Positions 6,773-15,582 of a stretch of DNA of 64,000 nucleotides are shown here, piece after piece. This stretch comes from Novosphingobium pokkalii (GTDB lineage Bacteria > Pseudomonadota > Alphaproteobacteria > Sphingomonadales > Sphingomonadaceae), in NCBI RefSeq assembly GCF_014652855.1, contig NZ_BMZP01000001.1:389809-453808 (forward strand), in the 5' to 3' direction. Within the stretch, counting starts at the first letter, position 1, and every line of letters begins with the position of its first letter. Both the position numbers and the translations under genes were made by a program. The notes beneath the pieces are model-generated. The model saw nothing but the letters and a program-made list of their open reading frames with translations, did no database searches and was not told the DNA's origin.

Positions 6773-9358
6773 ATGAGGGAAAAATCGGGCGCCTGTCGGC
6801 GCCGGCCAGGCCGTGCCCAGCGCGGTGCGGCCGGCTTGCTGCTGGCTGTGGCCACTATGGCCATGGCCGGGTCGCCGGCGTTCGCGCAAGGCAGGCCGCA
6901 GATCCCGGCGCCACGCCAACTGCCGCCCGCGCCGCTGGCCGAAGCGCTGCGGGCGGTTGCGATCGCCACCGGCACGACCATCGCCTTTGCCCCGGAAACC
7001 GTGGCGGGCCGCCGCGCAAGGGCAGTGACGCTGTCGGGCGATGCCTCCGCGATCGTGCGCCGCCTGCTTGCCGGCAGCAGCCTTGCCGTGGAGCGCACCG
7101 GCCCACGCAGCCTGCTGGTCCTGCCGCAGCCCACCGTGCCACTTGCGCACAACACGCCATCGGCGGCCCTGCCGGCCCTGGCCGCGGGCGACATCATGGT
7201 CACCGCGCTGCGCCGTCCCACGCTGTTGACCGATACGCCGATCAGCCTGGTCGCGGTGCGTGGCGAAGACCTCATGCATGACCAGGCCACGTCGCTGGAG
7301 GGCCTGGCGCGTCTGGCGCCCAGCCTGACCGTCACATCATCAGGCCCCGGCTTCAACCGACTGACCATGCGCGGTGCCTATGCCGCTGGCGAGGCGACCG
7401 TCGCCCTCTATTACGGCAATGTTCCTGTGGCCGGCCCCGGCGGCTCGACCAGCGATCCGGGTCTGATGACGCCCGACCTCGTGCTGGCCGATGTAGACCG
7501 CGTGGAAGTGCTGCGCGGGCCGCAAGGCACGCTCTACGGCACCAGTTCGCTGGCCGGCACCGTGCGCGTGCTGTTCAACGGTCCGCAACTGGACCAGCGG
7601 ACGCTTGGCCTGGACAGCAGTGCCAGCACGACCCGCAGCGGCGCCCCTTCCGCCAGTGTGACGGCAGCGATGAACCTGCCGCTGGTGCCCGGCCAGATCG
7701 CACTGCGCGCCGTGGGCTGGCACGAATATACCGGCGGCGTCGTGGATTTTCCGCGCCTGGGCCGATCCAATACCGACGACCAGGTGCGCGAAGGCGGGCG
7801 CTTGGCGTTGCGCTGGCAGCTTGCGCCCGACTGGCGGGCCGATCTGACCGGCGTGTGGCAACGCAGCCGGATCGGCAATACCCACAGCACCACCGCCGGC
7901 GCCCTGCCCAACCAGTCGCAGGGCCAGGTAATCGTGCCATTCTTCGATACGTTCGCGATGGCTGCGCTCGATCTGCATGGCAAGCTCGCCGGGGTGAGCC
8001 TGGATGCGACGCTGGCGCGCTCGTGGTGGCGCCCTCACCGCTTTTGGGATTTCACCCAAAGCCAACTCAACCACCTCGGCGATGGCACGGCTTGCGCCGC
8101 TTGTGCCGGAATCGGCACATCGTCATGCAGCGCCACGCAGATGGCCGGATTCAACCGCTATCTGCTTGCCAACAGCCCGACCTTGGTGGCGCAGCCCCTG
8201 GCGGTGGATATCACCAGCGCAGAACTGCGCCTTTCGGCAGAAGGGACCTTGACCTGGACAGCCGGACTGTTCGCCAGCCGGCGCACGGATGCAGGGCAGA
8301 GCGGCAGCCTGGGCGTGAACGCTGCCACCGGCCTGGTGCTTCCCGAAACCGTCGCCGTATCCGACCGCCGTTTCGCCAGCCAGCTTTCCGAATATGCGCT
8401 GTTCGGCGATGGCAGCCTGCGCGTGCTGCCGTGGCTGACGGTGTCGAGCGGCTTGCGCTATTTCCACTATGTGCGGGACACGCAAAGCGTGGTCACCCTG
8501 GCCAATCCGTTCACCGGGCCGTTCGGCCCATCGGCATTCAACCTGGGCTATCGCGCGCAGGGGTGGGTCGGCCGTGCGCGGGTCGAGGCGCGGCCTATCG
8601 CCGGGCTGCTGGTCTATACCCAAGTGGCCAACGGCTTCCGCCCTGGCGGGATCAACGTGGTGCCGGGCCTGCCAGACAGCCTGGCGGTCTATCACGACGA
8701 CCGGCTTACAAGCCTGGAGATCGGCACCCGCTTTGCCCCGCTGCACCGGGCCTGGCATGTCGACCTGACCGGCTTTCACCAGCACTGGTCCAACATGCAA
8801 TATGCCGCCATGTCGAGCGATGGCAGCTATGCCTTCATCACCAACATCGGCGCGGCGCGGATCAACGGGGCGGAGCTCGCACTGGGGGGTGGGCTGGGGC
8901 ATGGCTGGCAGGCCAAGGTCCAGGCCACGGTGACCGACGCGCGCCTGGTCTATGACCAGGTTTCGGGCACGGCCACCACCGACGGCCGCGCGGGCGAGCG
9001 CCTGCCCTATGTGGCACCATGGGCGGCCAGCGCCGAACTGCGCCGGCAGTGGCGCCTTTCCACCGGAGCAGAGACGGCGGCCTGGCAAGCCGATGCCGGG
9101 CTGTTCGTTCACTATGCCGGGCGCGCCTATAGCGCCTTTCGCGCCAGCACGGTGGTCGATCGCCTTGCCCTGGGCGGCTTCGCCACGCTCGATGCCGATG
9201 TGGCGCTGGCGCGCGGGCCATGGCGCGCCGGGCTGTTCGTGCAGAACATTGCCAATGGCCAGGGCCGCGTCTGGGCCGGGACGATCGGCGGCACCGACCT
9301 GGTTACCTATCAGCGGCCGCGCACCATGGGCGTGACGCTGCACGCTGAATTTCACTGA
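6773..9358 (+). CDS. TonB-dependent transducer receptor with N-terminal STN domain
   Basis: Outer-membrane receptor that imports a ligand and signals its presence to FecR. From the chosen ATG the protein has 861 residues: signal peptide (cleavage near SPAFAQ, residue 39), an STN signalling domain at about 45-120 (PLAEALRAVAIATGTTIAFA), the plug at about 135-265 (GDIMVTALRR, VDRVEVLRGPQGTLYGTSS) and a barrel ending in RPRTMGVTLHAEFH. An in-frame ATG at 6722 would lengthen the signal; no strong ribosome-binding site decides between them. Only about 50 bases separate it from the divergent sigma gene. The plug segment NAAGEA-like (YAAGEATVALYYGN) is shared with the next receptor. The ligand is unknown; flanking hydrolases hint at a peptide or amide. 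Confidence 0.9.
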   Translation: MREKSGACRRRPGRAQRGAAGLLLAVATMAMAGSPAFAQGRPQIPAPRQLPPAPLAEALRAVAIATGTTIAFAPETVAGRRARAVTLSGDASAIVRRLLAGSSLAVERTGPRSLLVLPQPTVPLAHNTPSAALPALAAGDIMVTALRRPTLLTDTPISLVAVRGEDLMHDQATSLEGLARLAPSLTVTSSGPGFNRLTMRGAYAAGEATVALYYGNVPVAGPGGSTSDPGLMTPDLVLADVDRVEVLRGPQGTLYGTSSLAGTVRVLFNGPQLDQRTLGLDSSASTTRSGAPSASVTAAMNLPLVPGQIALRAVGWHEYTGGVVDFPRLGRSNTDDQVREGGRLALRWQLAPDWRADLTGVWQRSRIGNTHSTTAGALPNQSQGQVIVPFFDTFAMAALDLHGKLAGVSLDATLARSWWRPHRFWDFTQSQLNHLGDGTACAACAGIGTSSCSATQMAGFNRYLLANSPTLVAQPLAVDITSAELRLSAEGTLTWTAGLFASRRTDAGQSGSLGVNAATGLVLPETVAVSDRRFASQLSEYALFGDGSLRVLPWLTVSSGLRYFHYVRDTQSVVTLANPFTGPFGPSAFNLGYRAQGWVGRARVEARPIAGLLVYTQVANGFRPGGINVVPGLPDSLAVYHDDRLTSLEIGTRFAPLHRAWHVDLTGFHQHWSNMQYAAMSSDGSYAFITNIGAARINGAELALGGGLGHGWQAKVQATVTDARLVYDQVSGTATTDGRAGERLPYVAPWAASAELRRQWRLSTGAETAAWQADAGLFVHYAGRAYSAFRASTVVDRLALGGFATLDADVALARGPWRAGLFVQNIANGQGRVWAGTIGGTDLVTYQRPRTMGVTLHAEFH

Positions 9359-9487
9359 GAGGAAAAAAATGTGCCACCCCGATGAGGGACCGCACCGCGC
9401 CCGCGTCTAGTCGAGCAGGGGAACGCGAAGCGACGCGCCACGGGAAGCGGCATCGCAGCGCCCCTGATACGAGGACAGGGAGTCACC

Positions 9488-11803
9488 ATGAACAAAGCCA
9501 TCCTGGCCGTTTCCGGCCTGATCACTGCGCATGTCCTGCTGGCCGGAACGGCCCACGCCGCCGATGCCGCACCATCGGCCCCCGCTACGGCAGCACAAGA
9601 GGCCGCCGCACAGGACGTCCCCCCCGCCGCCGGCGATATCGTGGTAACCGCCCTGCACCGCACCTCCACGGTGCAGACCACGCCGCTCAGCATCGTGGCG
9701 ATTTCCGGCGATGGCCTTGCCAAGACCGGCGCGACCCAGCTCAACGACTATTTCCGCCAGATTCCCAACCTCAACGTCACCAGCGGTGTGGCCGGTTCGA
9801 ACCGCATCTCGATCCGCGGCGTCAATGCCGCAGGCGAAGCGACGGTTGGCCTCTATTACGATGAAACGCCGGTCACCGGCCCGGCCGGCACGACGCAGGA
9901 TTCCGGCGCGGTCGCGGCCGATCTCAACCTGTTCGACGTGGAGCGCGTGGAAGTGCTGCGCGGGCCGCAAGGCACACTCTATGGCGCCAGCTCGATGGCC
10001 GGCACCCTGCGGGTGATTTTCCACAAGCCCGATTACGACAAGGTGGAAGCGGGCGGCGAAACCCAGGTGACCACCACCGAAGGCGGATCGGCGGGCTATT
10101 TCCTGCGCGGCATGGTCAACGTGCCGATCGTGAGCGACAAGCTGGCGGTGCGCGTCGTGGGCTATGACGAGCGCAAGCCCGGCTGGATCGACAATGTCAC
10201 CTATGGCACGCAGAACATCAACCGTTCCACCAACTGGGGCGGACGCGGGATCATCGGCTTCAAGCCCGACGAACTGACCACCATCACTGCCACGCTCAGC
10301 TACCAGAAGAGCGACGCACCGGATCAGCAGGGCTGGTACCCGAGCGTCGGCCGCTACAAGACCAATTCGCCCGCACAACTGCCGTTTCACACCGAAATGC
10401 AACTTTACAACCTGAAGGCCGATCGCGACCTCGGGTTCGCCACGCTGACCGGCACGGCCAGCTATTACAACTACAACTATATCCGCACCGTCGATTTCAC
10501 GCCCTCGGTGCGGGCATACGCCAATTCCACCGCGCAATGCGCCAAGGCCCAGGGCGGCACGGCCTGCACCAGCGACCAGTTCGCCGCCTATCAGTCTGCG
10601 GGCCTCGCCCTGCTGCCGGCGGTCGGCTATCAGCCCGCCTGGGTCCATTCGCAGAACTATGAAGCGCGCCTGGCATCCAACGCCGCGCAGATGCCCTCGT
10701 GGCTGGAATGGACCGTCGGGGTCTATTACGAAAAGCGCAACGACCACATCGACAGCAACGTGATCAGCGAAAACGCCACGGACGGCTCGATCACCCTGCC
10801 GATCACGCCGCTGGTCTATCGCTATGTCGCCACGCGGTCTCGCCAGGCGGCCGGATTTGGCGAAGTCTCGCTCAAGCCGCTGCCGGGCCTGACGATCACC
10901 GGCGGCCTGCGCTATTACGATTACAGCAAGACCACCAGCGGCCAATCCTATATCACCAACTACTACACCGGCACCCTGGCCGCGCCGTTCAGCCAGGCAA
11001 CCACCACGGCCAATGGTTGGCTGGAAAAGTTCAACATCAACTATCGCATCACCCCGCGCGTGATGGTCTACGCCAGCGCATCGAAGGGTTTCCGCCCCGG
11101 CGGCGCCAACAATATCCCCGGCCTTGCCGCCAACCTGGTGTCCTACAAGCCCGACAGCCTGTGGAATTACGAAGTGGGCCTGAAGTCGAGCTGGCTGGGC
11201 GACAAGCTGGTGCTCAACGGCGCGCTGTTCGACATCGAATGGAGCAACATGCAGACTTCGGCGCGCACTGCCGACGGGCTCTATGCGTTCCTCACCAATG
11301 CCGGCCATGCCCGTATTCGCGGCCTTGAAGTGGACCTCACCGCCCGTCCGCTCCACGGTCTCACGCTCAACGGGGCGCTGGGTTATACCGACGCGCATCT
11401 CACGCAGGACCAGTCGTCGTCGGCCGTGCTCATCACCGCCTCCACCGGCAAGGCGGGCGATCCGATCCCCAACACGCCTGACCTGACCGCATCGGCTTCG
11501 GCCAGCTATAGCTGGGCGCTCACCTCCCGCCTCGATGGCTTGGTGCGCGTCGATGGCGCCTATACCGGCCACCAGGAAGGCACGTTCCGCCCGTCCGATC
11601 CCTATCACACCTCTTATGGCAACTACGCCACGGCGAACGCGCGCATCGGCGTCGAGAATGGGCAGATGGGCCTCTACCTGTTCTGCAACAACCTGACCGA
11701 CACGACGGGGGCGATCGCGGTGAGCAGCGGTTATGGCTACACCAACCTGACCTACTCCATCCAGCCGCGCACCTGGGGCCTCAACGCCCGCTTCAGCCTG
11801 TAA
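9488..11803 (+). CDS. TonB-dependent receptor, non-transducing paralogue
   Basis: Outer-membrane import receptor of 771 residues with a signal peptide (ending near HAADA), a TonB-box-like start GDIVVTALHR, a plug with VERVEVLRGPQGTLYGASS, and a barrel ending RTWGLNARFSL. It has no STN domain. The plug is clearly related to the preceding receptor: NRISIRGVNAAGEATVGLYY against NRLTMRGAYAAGEATVALYY, and both have the same glycine-rich loop afterwards. ACAGGGAG precedes the ATG. It is followed after 14 bases by the M20 hydrolase gene, so the two are probably cotranscribed and act on the same substrate. Confidence 0.9.
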   Translation: MNKAILAVSGLITAHVLLAGTAHAADAAPSAPATAAQEAAAQDVPPAAGDIVVTALHRTSTVQTTPLSIVAISGDGLAKTGATQLNDYFRQIPNLNVTSGVAGSNRISIRGVNAAGEATVGLYYDETPVTGPAGTTQDSGAVAADLNLFDVERVEVLRGPQGTLYGASSMAGTLRVIFHKPDYDKVEAGGETQVTTTEGGSAGYFLRGMVNVPIVSDKLAVRVVGYDERKPGWIDNVTYGTQNINRSTNWGGRGIIGFKPDELTTITATLSYQKSDAPDQQGWYPSVGRYKTNSPAQLPFHTEMQLYNLKADRDLGFATLTGTASYYNYNYIRTVDFTPSVRAYANSTAQCAKAQGGTACTSDQFAAYQSAGLALLPAVGYQPAWVHSQNYEARLASNAAQMPSWLEWTVGVYYEKRNDHIDSNVISENATDGSITLPITPLVYRYVATRSRQAAGFGEVSLKPLPGLTITGGLRYYDYSKTTSGQSYITNYYTGTLAAPFSQATTTANGWLEKFNINYRITPRVMVYASASKGFRPGGANNIPGLAANLVSYKPDSLWNYEVGLKSSWLGDKLVLNGALFDIEWSNMQTSARTADGLYAFLTNAGHARIRGLEVDLTARPLHGLTLNGALGYTDAHLTQDQSSSAVLITASTGKAGDPIPNTPDLTASASASYSWALTSRLDGLVRVDGAYTGHQEGTFRPSDPYHTSYGNYATANARIGVENGQMGLYLFCNNLTDTTGAIAVSSGYGYTNLTYSIQPRTWGLNARFSL

Positions 11804-11817
11804 GGAGGATAACGCCC

Positions 11818-13170
11818 ATGCCTCGCTTCATCCGCGCCAGGTGCTTGCTGGCCGGCGCCATGACCATGGCGCTGGCAGCGCCGGCCTTGCCCGCAGCAGC
11901 AGCGCCACTCGATGCCGCTGCCGCACGCGGCGCGATCGACGCGCAGCTCGACAGGATCTACCCCGCGCTCGACGCGCTCTACAAGGATATCCACCAGCAT
12001 CCCGAAGTGGGGTTCCAGGAAACCCGCACCGCCGCACTGCTTGCCGCGCGGATGCGGCAGATCGGCTTCACGGTTACCGAGCACGTCGGCCAGACCGGCG
12101 TGGTCGCCGTCTATCGCAACGGCGATGGCCCGGTGGTCATGGTGCGGACCGAGCTGGACGGCCTGCCGCTGGAGGAGAAGACCGGCCTGCCCTATGCCAG
12201 CCATTACCAGCAGACCATCGATGGCAAGCTGACCCCGACCGACCATGCCTGCGGCCACGACAGCCACATGACCTGGTGGGTCGGCACAGCACAGACGCTG
12301 CTGGCGATGAAGGACAAGTGGCACGGCACGCTGGTGTTCATCGGGCAGCCGGCCGAGGAAAAGATCGGCGGCGCCAAGGCAATGCTGGCCGATGGCCTGT
12401 TCACCCGGTTTCCCAAGCCGGACTATGCCTTTGCCGCCCACGTCACGCCCGATGTGGCGGGGCACGTGGTGGTCAAGCAGGGTACGGTGAGTTCGGCGTC
12501 GGACAGCGTGATCGTCACGTTCCATGGCCAGGGCGCGCATGGATCGATGCCCGACAAGAGCATCGATCCGATCGTCATGGGCGCACATTTTGTCGACGAT
12601 GTGCAAACCGTGATCAGCCGGCAGAAGGATCCGCAGAAGTTCGGCGTGATCACGGTGGGTGCGTTCAATGCCGGCTTTGCCCCCAACATCATCCCCGACA
12701 CCGCCGTGCTCAAGCTGACGCTGCGGTCGTATGATGCCGACGTGCGGAAACTGCTGCTCGATGGGGTCGACACCACTGCGCGCGCCGTCGCGACGATGGC
12801 CCACGCCGATGCGCCAGACGTGGCCCACACGGAAGGAACGGCCTCGGTGATCAACGACCCGGCACTGGCGGCCCGCCTCGCGGGCGTGCTGCAATCCGCG
12901 CTGGGCGACGGCCATGTCGCCCTGGTGCCGGCCACCATGCCGGGCGGCACGGCGAGCGAGGACTATTCCGAGTTCGTCAACGCCGGCGTCCCGCAATCGG
13001 TGTTCTTCGCCGTGGGCGGAAGCGATCCGGCCATGCTCGCTCGGCTCAAGAGCGAAGGGAAACCAGTACCGGTCAACCACTCCCCGTTCTTTGCGCCCCA
13101 GCCCGAACCGGCGATCCGCACCGGCGTGGAAACACTGGTGCTGGCCGTGCTCGGCGTGGCCGGGAACTGA
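11818..13170 (+). CDS. Exported M20-family amidohydrolase/peptidase (hippurate-hydrolase-like)
   Basis: A 450-residue dizinc hydrolase of the M20D group with a signal peptide ending near LPAAAA. Metal and catalytic motifs are visible in order: DIHQHPEVGFQE, RTELDGLPLEEKTGLPYAS, DHACGHDSHM, IGQPAEEKIGG, a lid domain with GQGAHGSMPDKSIDP, and ASEDYSEF. Family members cleave N-acyl amino acids, hippurate or dipeptide-like amides. A textbook AAGGAGG site precedes the ATG. It directly follows the two tandem receptors and is probably the periplasmic hydrolase for the imported ligand. The sequence after the gene forms a strong inverted repeat. Confidence 0.9.
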   Translation: MPRFIRARCLLAGAMTMALAAPALPAAAAPLDAAAARGAIDAQLDRIYPALDALYKDIHQHPEVGFQETRTAALLAARMRQIGFTVTEHVGQTGVVAVYRNGDGPVVMVRTELDGLPLEEKTGLPYASHYQQTIDGKLTPTDHACGHDSHMTWWVGTAQTLLAMKDKWHGTLVFIGQPAEEKIGGAKAMLADGLFTRFPKPDYAFAAHVTPDVAGHVVVKQGTVSSASDSVIVTFHGQGAHGSMPDKSIDPIVMGAHFVDDVQTVISRQKDPQKFGVITVGAFNAGFAPNIIPDTAVLKLTLRSYDADVRKLLLDGVDTTARAVATMAHADAPDVAHTEGTASVINDPALAARLAGVLQSALGDGHVALVPATMPGGTASEDYSEFVNAGVPQSVFFAVGGSDPAMLARLKSEGKPVPVNHSPFFAPQPEPAIRTGVETLVLAVLGVAGN

Positions 13171-13180
13171 TCCCACTACG

Positions 13181-13223
13181 ATGCCGAAGAGCAGGGCCTC
13201 CTGAAAGCCCTGCTCTTCGGCAT
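13181..13223. terminator. Perfect 17-base inverted repeat, bidirectional terminator candidate
   Basis: ATGCCGAAGAGCAGGGC (13181-13197) is repeated exactly inverted at 13207-13223, with a nine-base loop CTCCTGAAA. It lies between the convergent M20 and MFS genes, which fits a bidirectional terminator, although no clear T run follows on either strand. Confidence 0.65.
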
Positions 13224-13296
13224 GCTGCGGCAAAAGACCTCGTCATCCCGCTTGGGTGTTTCGGACGCTCGCAGGCGTTGTGGCACACAACGCTTT

Positions 13297-14541
13297 TCAA
13301 GTCGGGGTCGGTGCCTGCACCGGCGATATCCCGGCGCCCTGGCCTCGGCAAACCGCGATCACCGCGATCAGCCAGCACGCAACCGCAAGACTGCCCACCG
13401 CCGTCAGGCCGCCTGGCGCCTGCACCATGAGGAACAGCGGTGGCGCGACAAGTCCGCCCAGACTGGCGGCCTGATTGATCATGCCGGCCAGCTTCGACCG
13501 ATCGGCCCTGTCGCGTGCGATCACGGGGATCTGCGCCATGACGAGCGCCAGCCCCGCACCTTGGACAGCGCTCCACGCGGCAAGGGCCGCCAGCAGCAAC
13601 GGTGCTGCCGGCTTCAGCAGAAAGGAAGCGCCCAGTGCAGCGACTCCCACGGCAACCAGCGGACCAAGCCAGCGGCGCGGACTGGCCGTGATGGCCAGCA
13701 TACGCCCCATGGCAATGCCTGCAAGCAGACACAGGACGGTCAACAACGATACCAGGCCCGCCGCTTGCGTCGCGGTCCAACCCATGCGCGTTCCGGCCAG
13801 GAAAGGCAGCATGATGTTGACGCCCACCCCGCTCAGAACCATCCCGCCCATTGCCAGCGCGAGCGCCAGGCGCGGCGCGAGCGTCACCGTCTCGATCGCC
13901 CCGGACGGGCGGTCTGCCACAGCGTCCGTCTGCATCGCCGGGCTTTGGGCAACAGGCAGCCACAGCCCCGCCAGCAAAGCCGCAATCGCGATCAAGCCAT
14001 GGGCTGCGAACACGCCGCGCCATGCGCCGCCACCGGCATCGCCCAGATAGGGAATGGCCAGCAATGGCCCCAGAATCCATGCAGCGGACGTGAAGGTCGA
14101 CCACACGGCGAGAGCCTGCGCGCGGCGTTCCGGGCGGGTGCCGGCGATGATCCATACCGGTACCGCATTGAGCACCAGCATCACGCCAATGCCCTGTGCC
14201 AACCGTGCCACCAGCAGCATGCCGAGCGGGAGCGGCGCGAGACATGCCGCGTCGGCGCCAAGGATCGCCATCGTCCCCAGGCGCAAGCCCAGGTGGGCGC
14301 CCCACCGTCCAACCCAGCCGGCGCCAACGGCGGCCAGCAACGCGCCAGCGACGAACGGGGCAGACATCACCATCCCGAGCAGCGCCGCCGGCGCCTGCGG
14401 AAAGGTTCGTGCCAGTTTCCCCGCCAGCGGTGCCAGCATCGCCACAGACATGATGGCCAGCACGCCGTGGGCATAGAGCACCAGAATGAACGGCCAGGAA
14501 CCGCCCGGCAGGCGGGCGCCTTTGCGCCCCATGCCCCTCAC
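13297..14541 (-). CDS. MFS transporter
   Basis: A 414-residue inner-membrane transporter with about twelve hydrophobic segments. The region after the second helix (GWVGRWGAHLGLRLGTMAILG) and RPERRAQALAVWSTFTSAAW are like the cytoplasmic loop motifs of the major facilitator superfamily. It starts with GTG overlapping the TGA of the Rieske oxygenase gene (GTGA), so the two are coupled; the transporter probably moves the oxygenase substrate. An internal ATG three codons later is possible. No strong indication separates import from export. Confidence 0.85.
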   Translation of the reverse strand: MRGMGRKGARLPGGSWPFILVLYAHGVLAIMSVAMLAPLAGKLARTFPQAPAALLGMVMSAPFVAGALLAAVGAGWVGRWGAHLGLRLGTMAILGADAACLAPLPLGMLLVARLAQGIGVMLVLNAVPVWIIAGTRPERRAQALAVWSTFTSAAWILGPLLAIPYLGDAGGGAWRGVFAAHGLIAIAALLAGLWLPVAQSPAMQTDAVADRPSGAIETVTLAPRLALALAMGGMVLSGVGVNIMLPFLAGTRMGWTATQAAGLVSLLTVLCLLAGIAMGRMLAITASPRRWLGPLVAVGVAALGASFLLKPAAPLLLAALAAWSAVQGAGLALVMAQIPVIARDRADRSKLAGMINQAASLGGLVAPPLFLMVQAPGGLTAVGSLAVACWLIAVIAVCRGQGAGISPVQAPTPT

Positions 14542-15554
14542 TGGGCTTCTGCCGCGAGCAAGGCAGCCATCTGGCGCCGGACACGCACGGCTGCGGCATC
14601 GATCGGCAACAGCACCGGATTGAGATCGTCGATATCGTTGTTCCCGATGCTGAGCTGCTGGCGTTGCAGCATCGGCTTGTCTTCATCTTCGAAGGCCTGG
14701 CGCAGCGCCTTGTTCAGCATCTGGGAAAACTCTGCATCGTCGAGCAGGAACGGCCGCGTGGAGCAGATGAAGTAATGCGTCGTCGTGGCGCTTTCGGGCG
14801 TCATGTTGTGCAGGGTCCAGGCAATGTCACCCGGTGCCTGGGTTTGCCCCGCCGGCACAGCGGAAGTGCCCAGCACCATCGCGGCGGGCGCATGCCATGT
14901 CACCTCGGTCCAGATATCTGCACATTCGGCCGGGTGGACCATCGGACGAAAAGCCGGCGGTGGCACGCAATCGCGCGCATCCCATGTGGCGATCACTTTC
15001 CCGTCTTCGACCCGGCTGGTCTTGCGCGCCTCGACCATGATGCCGCCGATCGTGGTGGCATGCAGAAAGTCTGCGTGGCTCAGGTCCATGATGTTGTCGA
15101 CGAGCAGGCGGTAGTCGGCTGCCGTCGGCATCGCCAAGGTAACCTGGGCACTTTCAGGGGTCTGGTCGATGAAACCGAGATCGGGGATCAGCGCCGGGTC
15201 TGCCTTGGCCGCATCGCCAAGCCACACCCAGATGGCGCGATGGCGCTCCACCGTGGGATAGGCAGCGATATGCAGCGCGGATGTAATCGGCCCATGCGGA
15301 TTGCGAACGCAGGCGCCGCTGCCGGAGAAGCCCAGCCCGTGATAGCCACAGGTCACCACCCCATCGGCAATTCGTCCGGCCGAAAGCGGTGCCAGGCGGT
15401 GGGGGCATCGGTCAACCACCGCGCCGGGTGTTCCATCCGCGTTGCGGAACACGAGCACGGGTTGCCCGATGATCGTGCGCGCGATCTGGCCCGCATCGTC
15501 GAGTTCGCGCGACCATCCCGCCTGATACCAGACGTTCTTCAAGAAGCGGCTCAT
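14538..15554 (-). CDS. Rieske non-haem iron oxygenase, alpha subunit (VanA-like)
   Basis: Terminal oxygenase of a ring-hydroxylating or O-demethylating system, 338 residues. The Rieske [2Fe-2S] ligands are CPH (Cys50, His52) and CGYHG (Cys69, His72); the mononuclear iron site is in VDNIMDLSHADFLHATT (His160, His165). Length and the start SRFLKNVWYQAGWSREL are like vanillate O-demethylase and related single-component aromatic or steroid oxygenases. ATG 15554 follows GGAGAAAG; the longer frame upstream runs into the receptor gene. No ferredoxin or reductase partner is encoded in the window. It is 28 bases downstream of the receptor gene on the same strand and coupled to the MFS gene, so receptor, oxygenase and transporter probably form one catabolic operon. 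Confidence 0.9.
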   Translation of the reverse strand: MSRFLKNVWYQAGWSRELDDAGQIARTIIGQPVLVFRNADGTPGAVVDRCPHRLAPLSAGRIADGVVTCGYHGLGFSGSGACVRNPHGPITSALHIAAYPTVERHRAIWVWLGDAAKADPALIPDLGFIDQTPESAQVTLAMPTAADYRLLVDNIMDLSHADFLHATTIGGIMVEARKTSRVEDGKVIATWDARDCVPPPAFRPMVHPAECADIWTEVTWHAPAAMVLGTSAVPAGQTQAPGDIAWTLHNMTPESATTTHYFICSTRPFLLDDAEFSQMLNKALRQAFEDEDKPMLQRQQLSIGNNDIDDLNPVLLPIDAAAVRVRRQMAALLAAEAQ

Positions 15555-15582
15555 GTCTTTCTCCGAAATAAGGCTGCGCTGG

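Noticed and set aside
9428..9487. Possible ECF -35/-10 promoter ahead of the second receptor (GGGAC and CGTCT)
   Set aside because: The spacing of 13 bases is short and both boxes are imperfect; cannot be separated from chance in this GC-rich gap.
13222..14775. 517-residue plus-strand frame
   Set aside because: Rich in Arg, Gln and His with no domain pattern, fully antisense to the MFS and Rieske genes, which have clear motifs.
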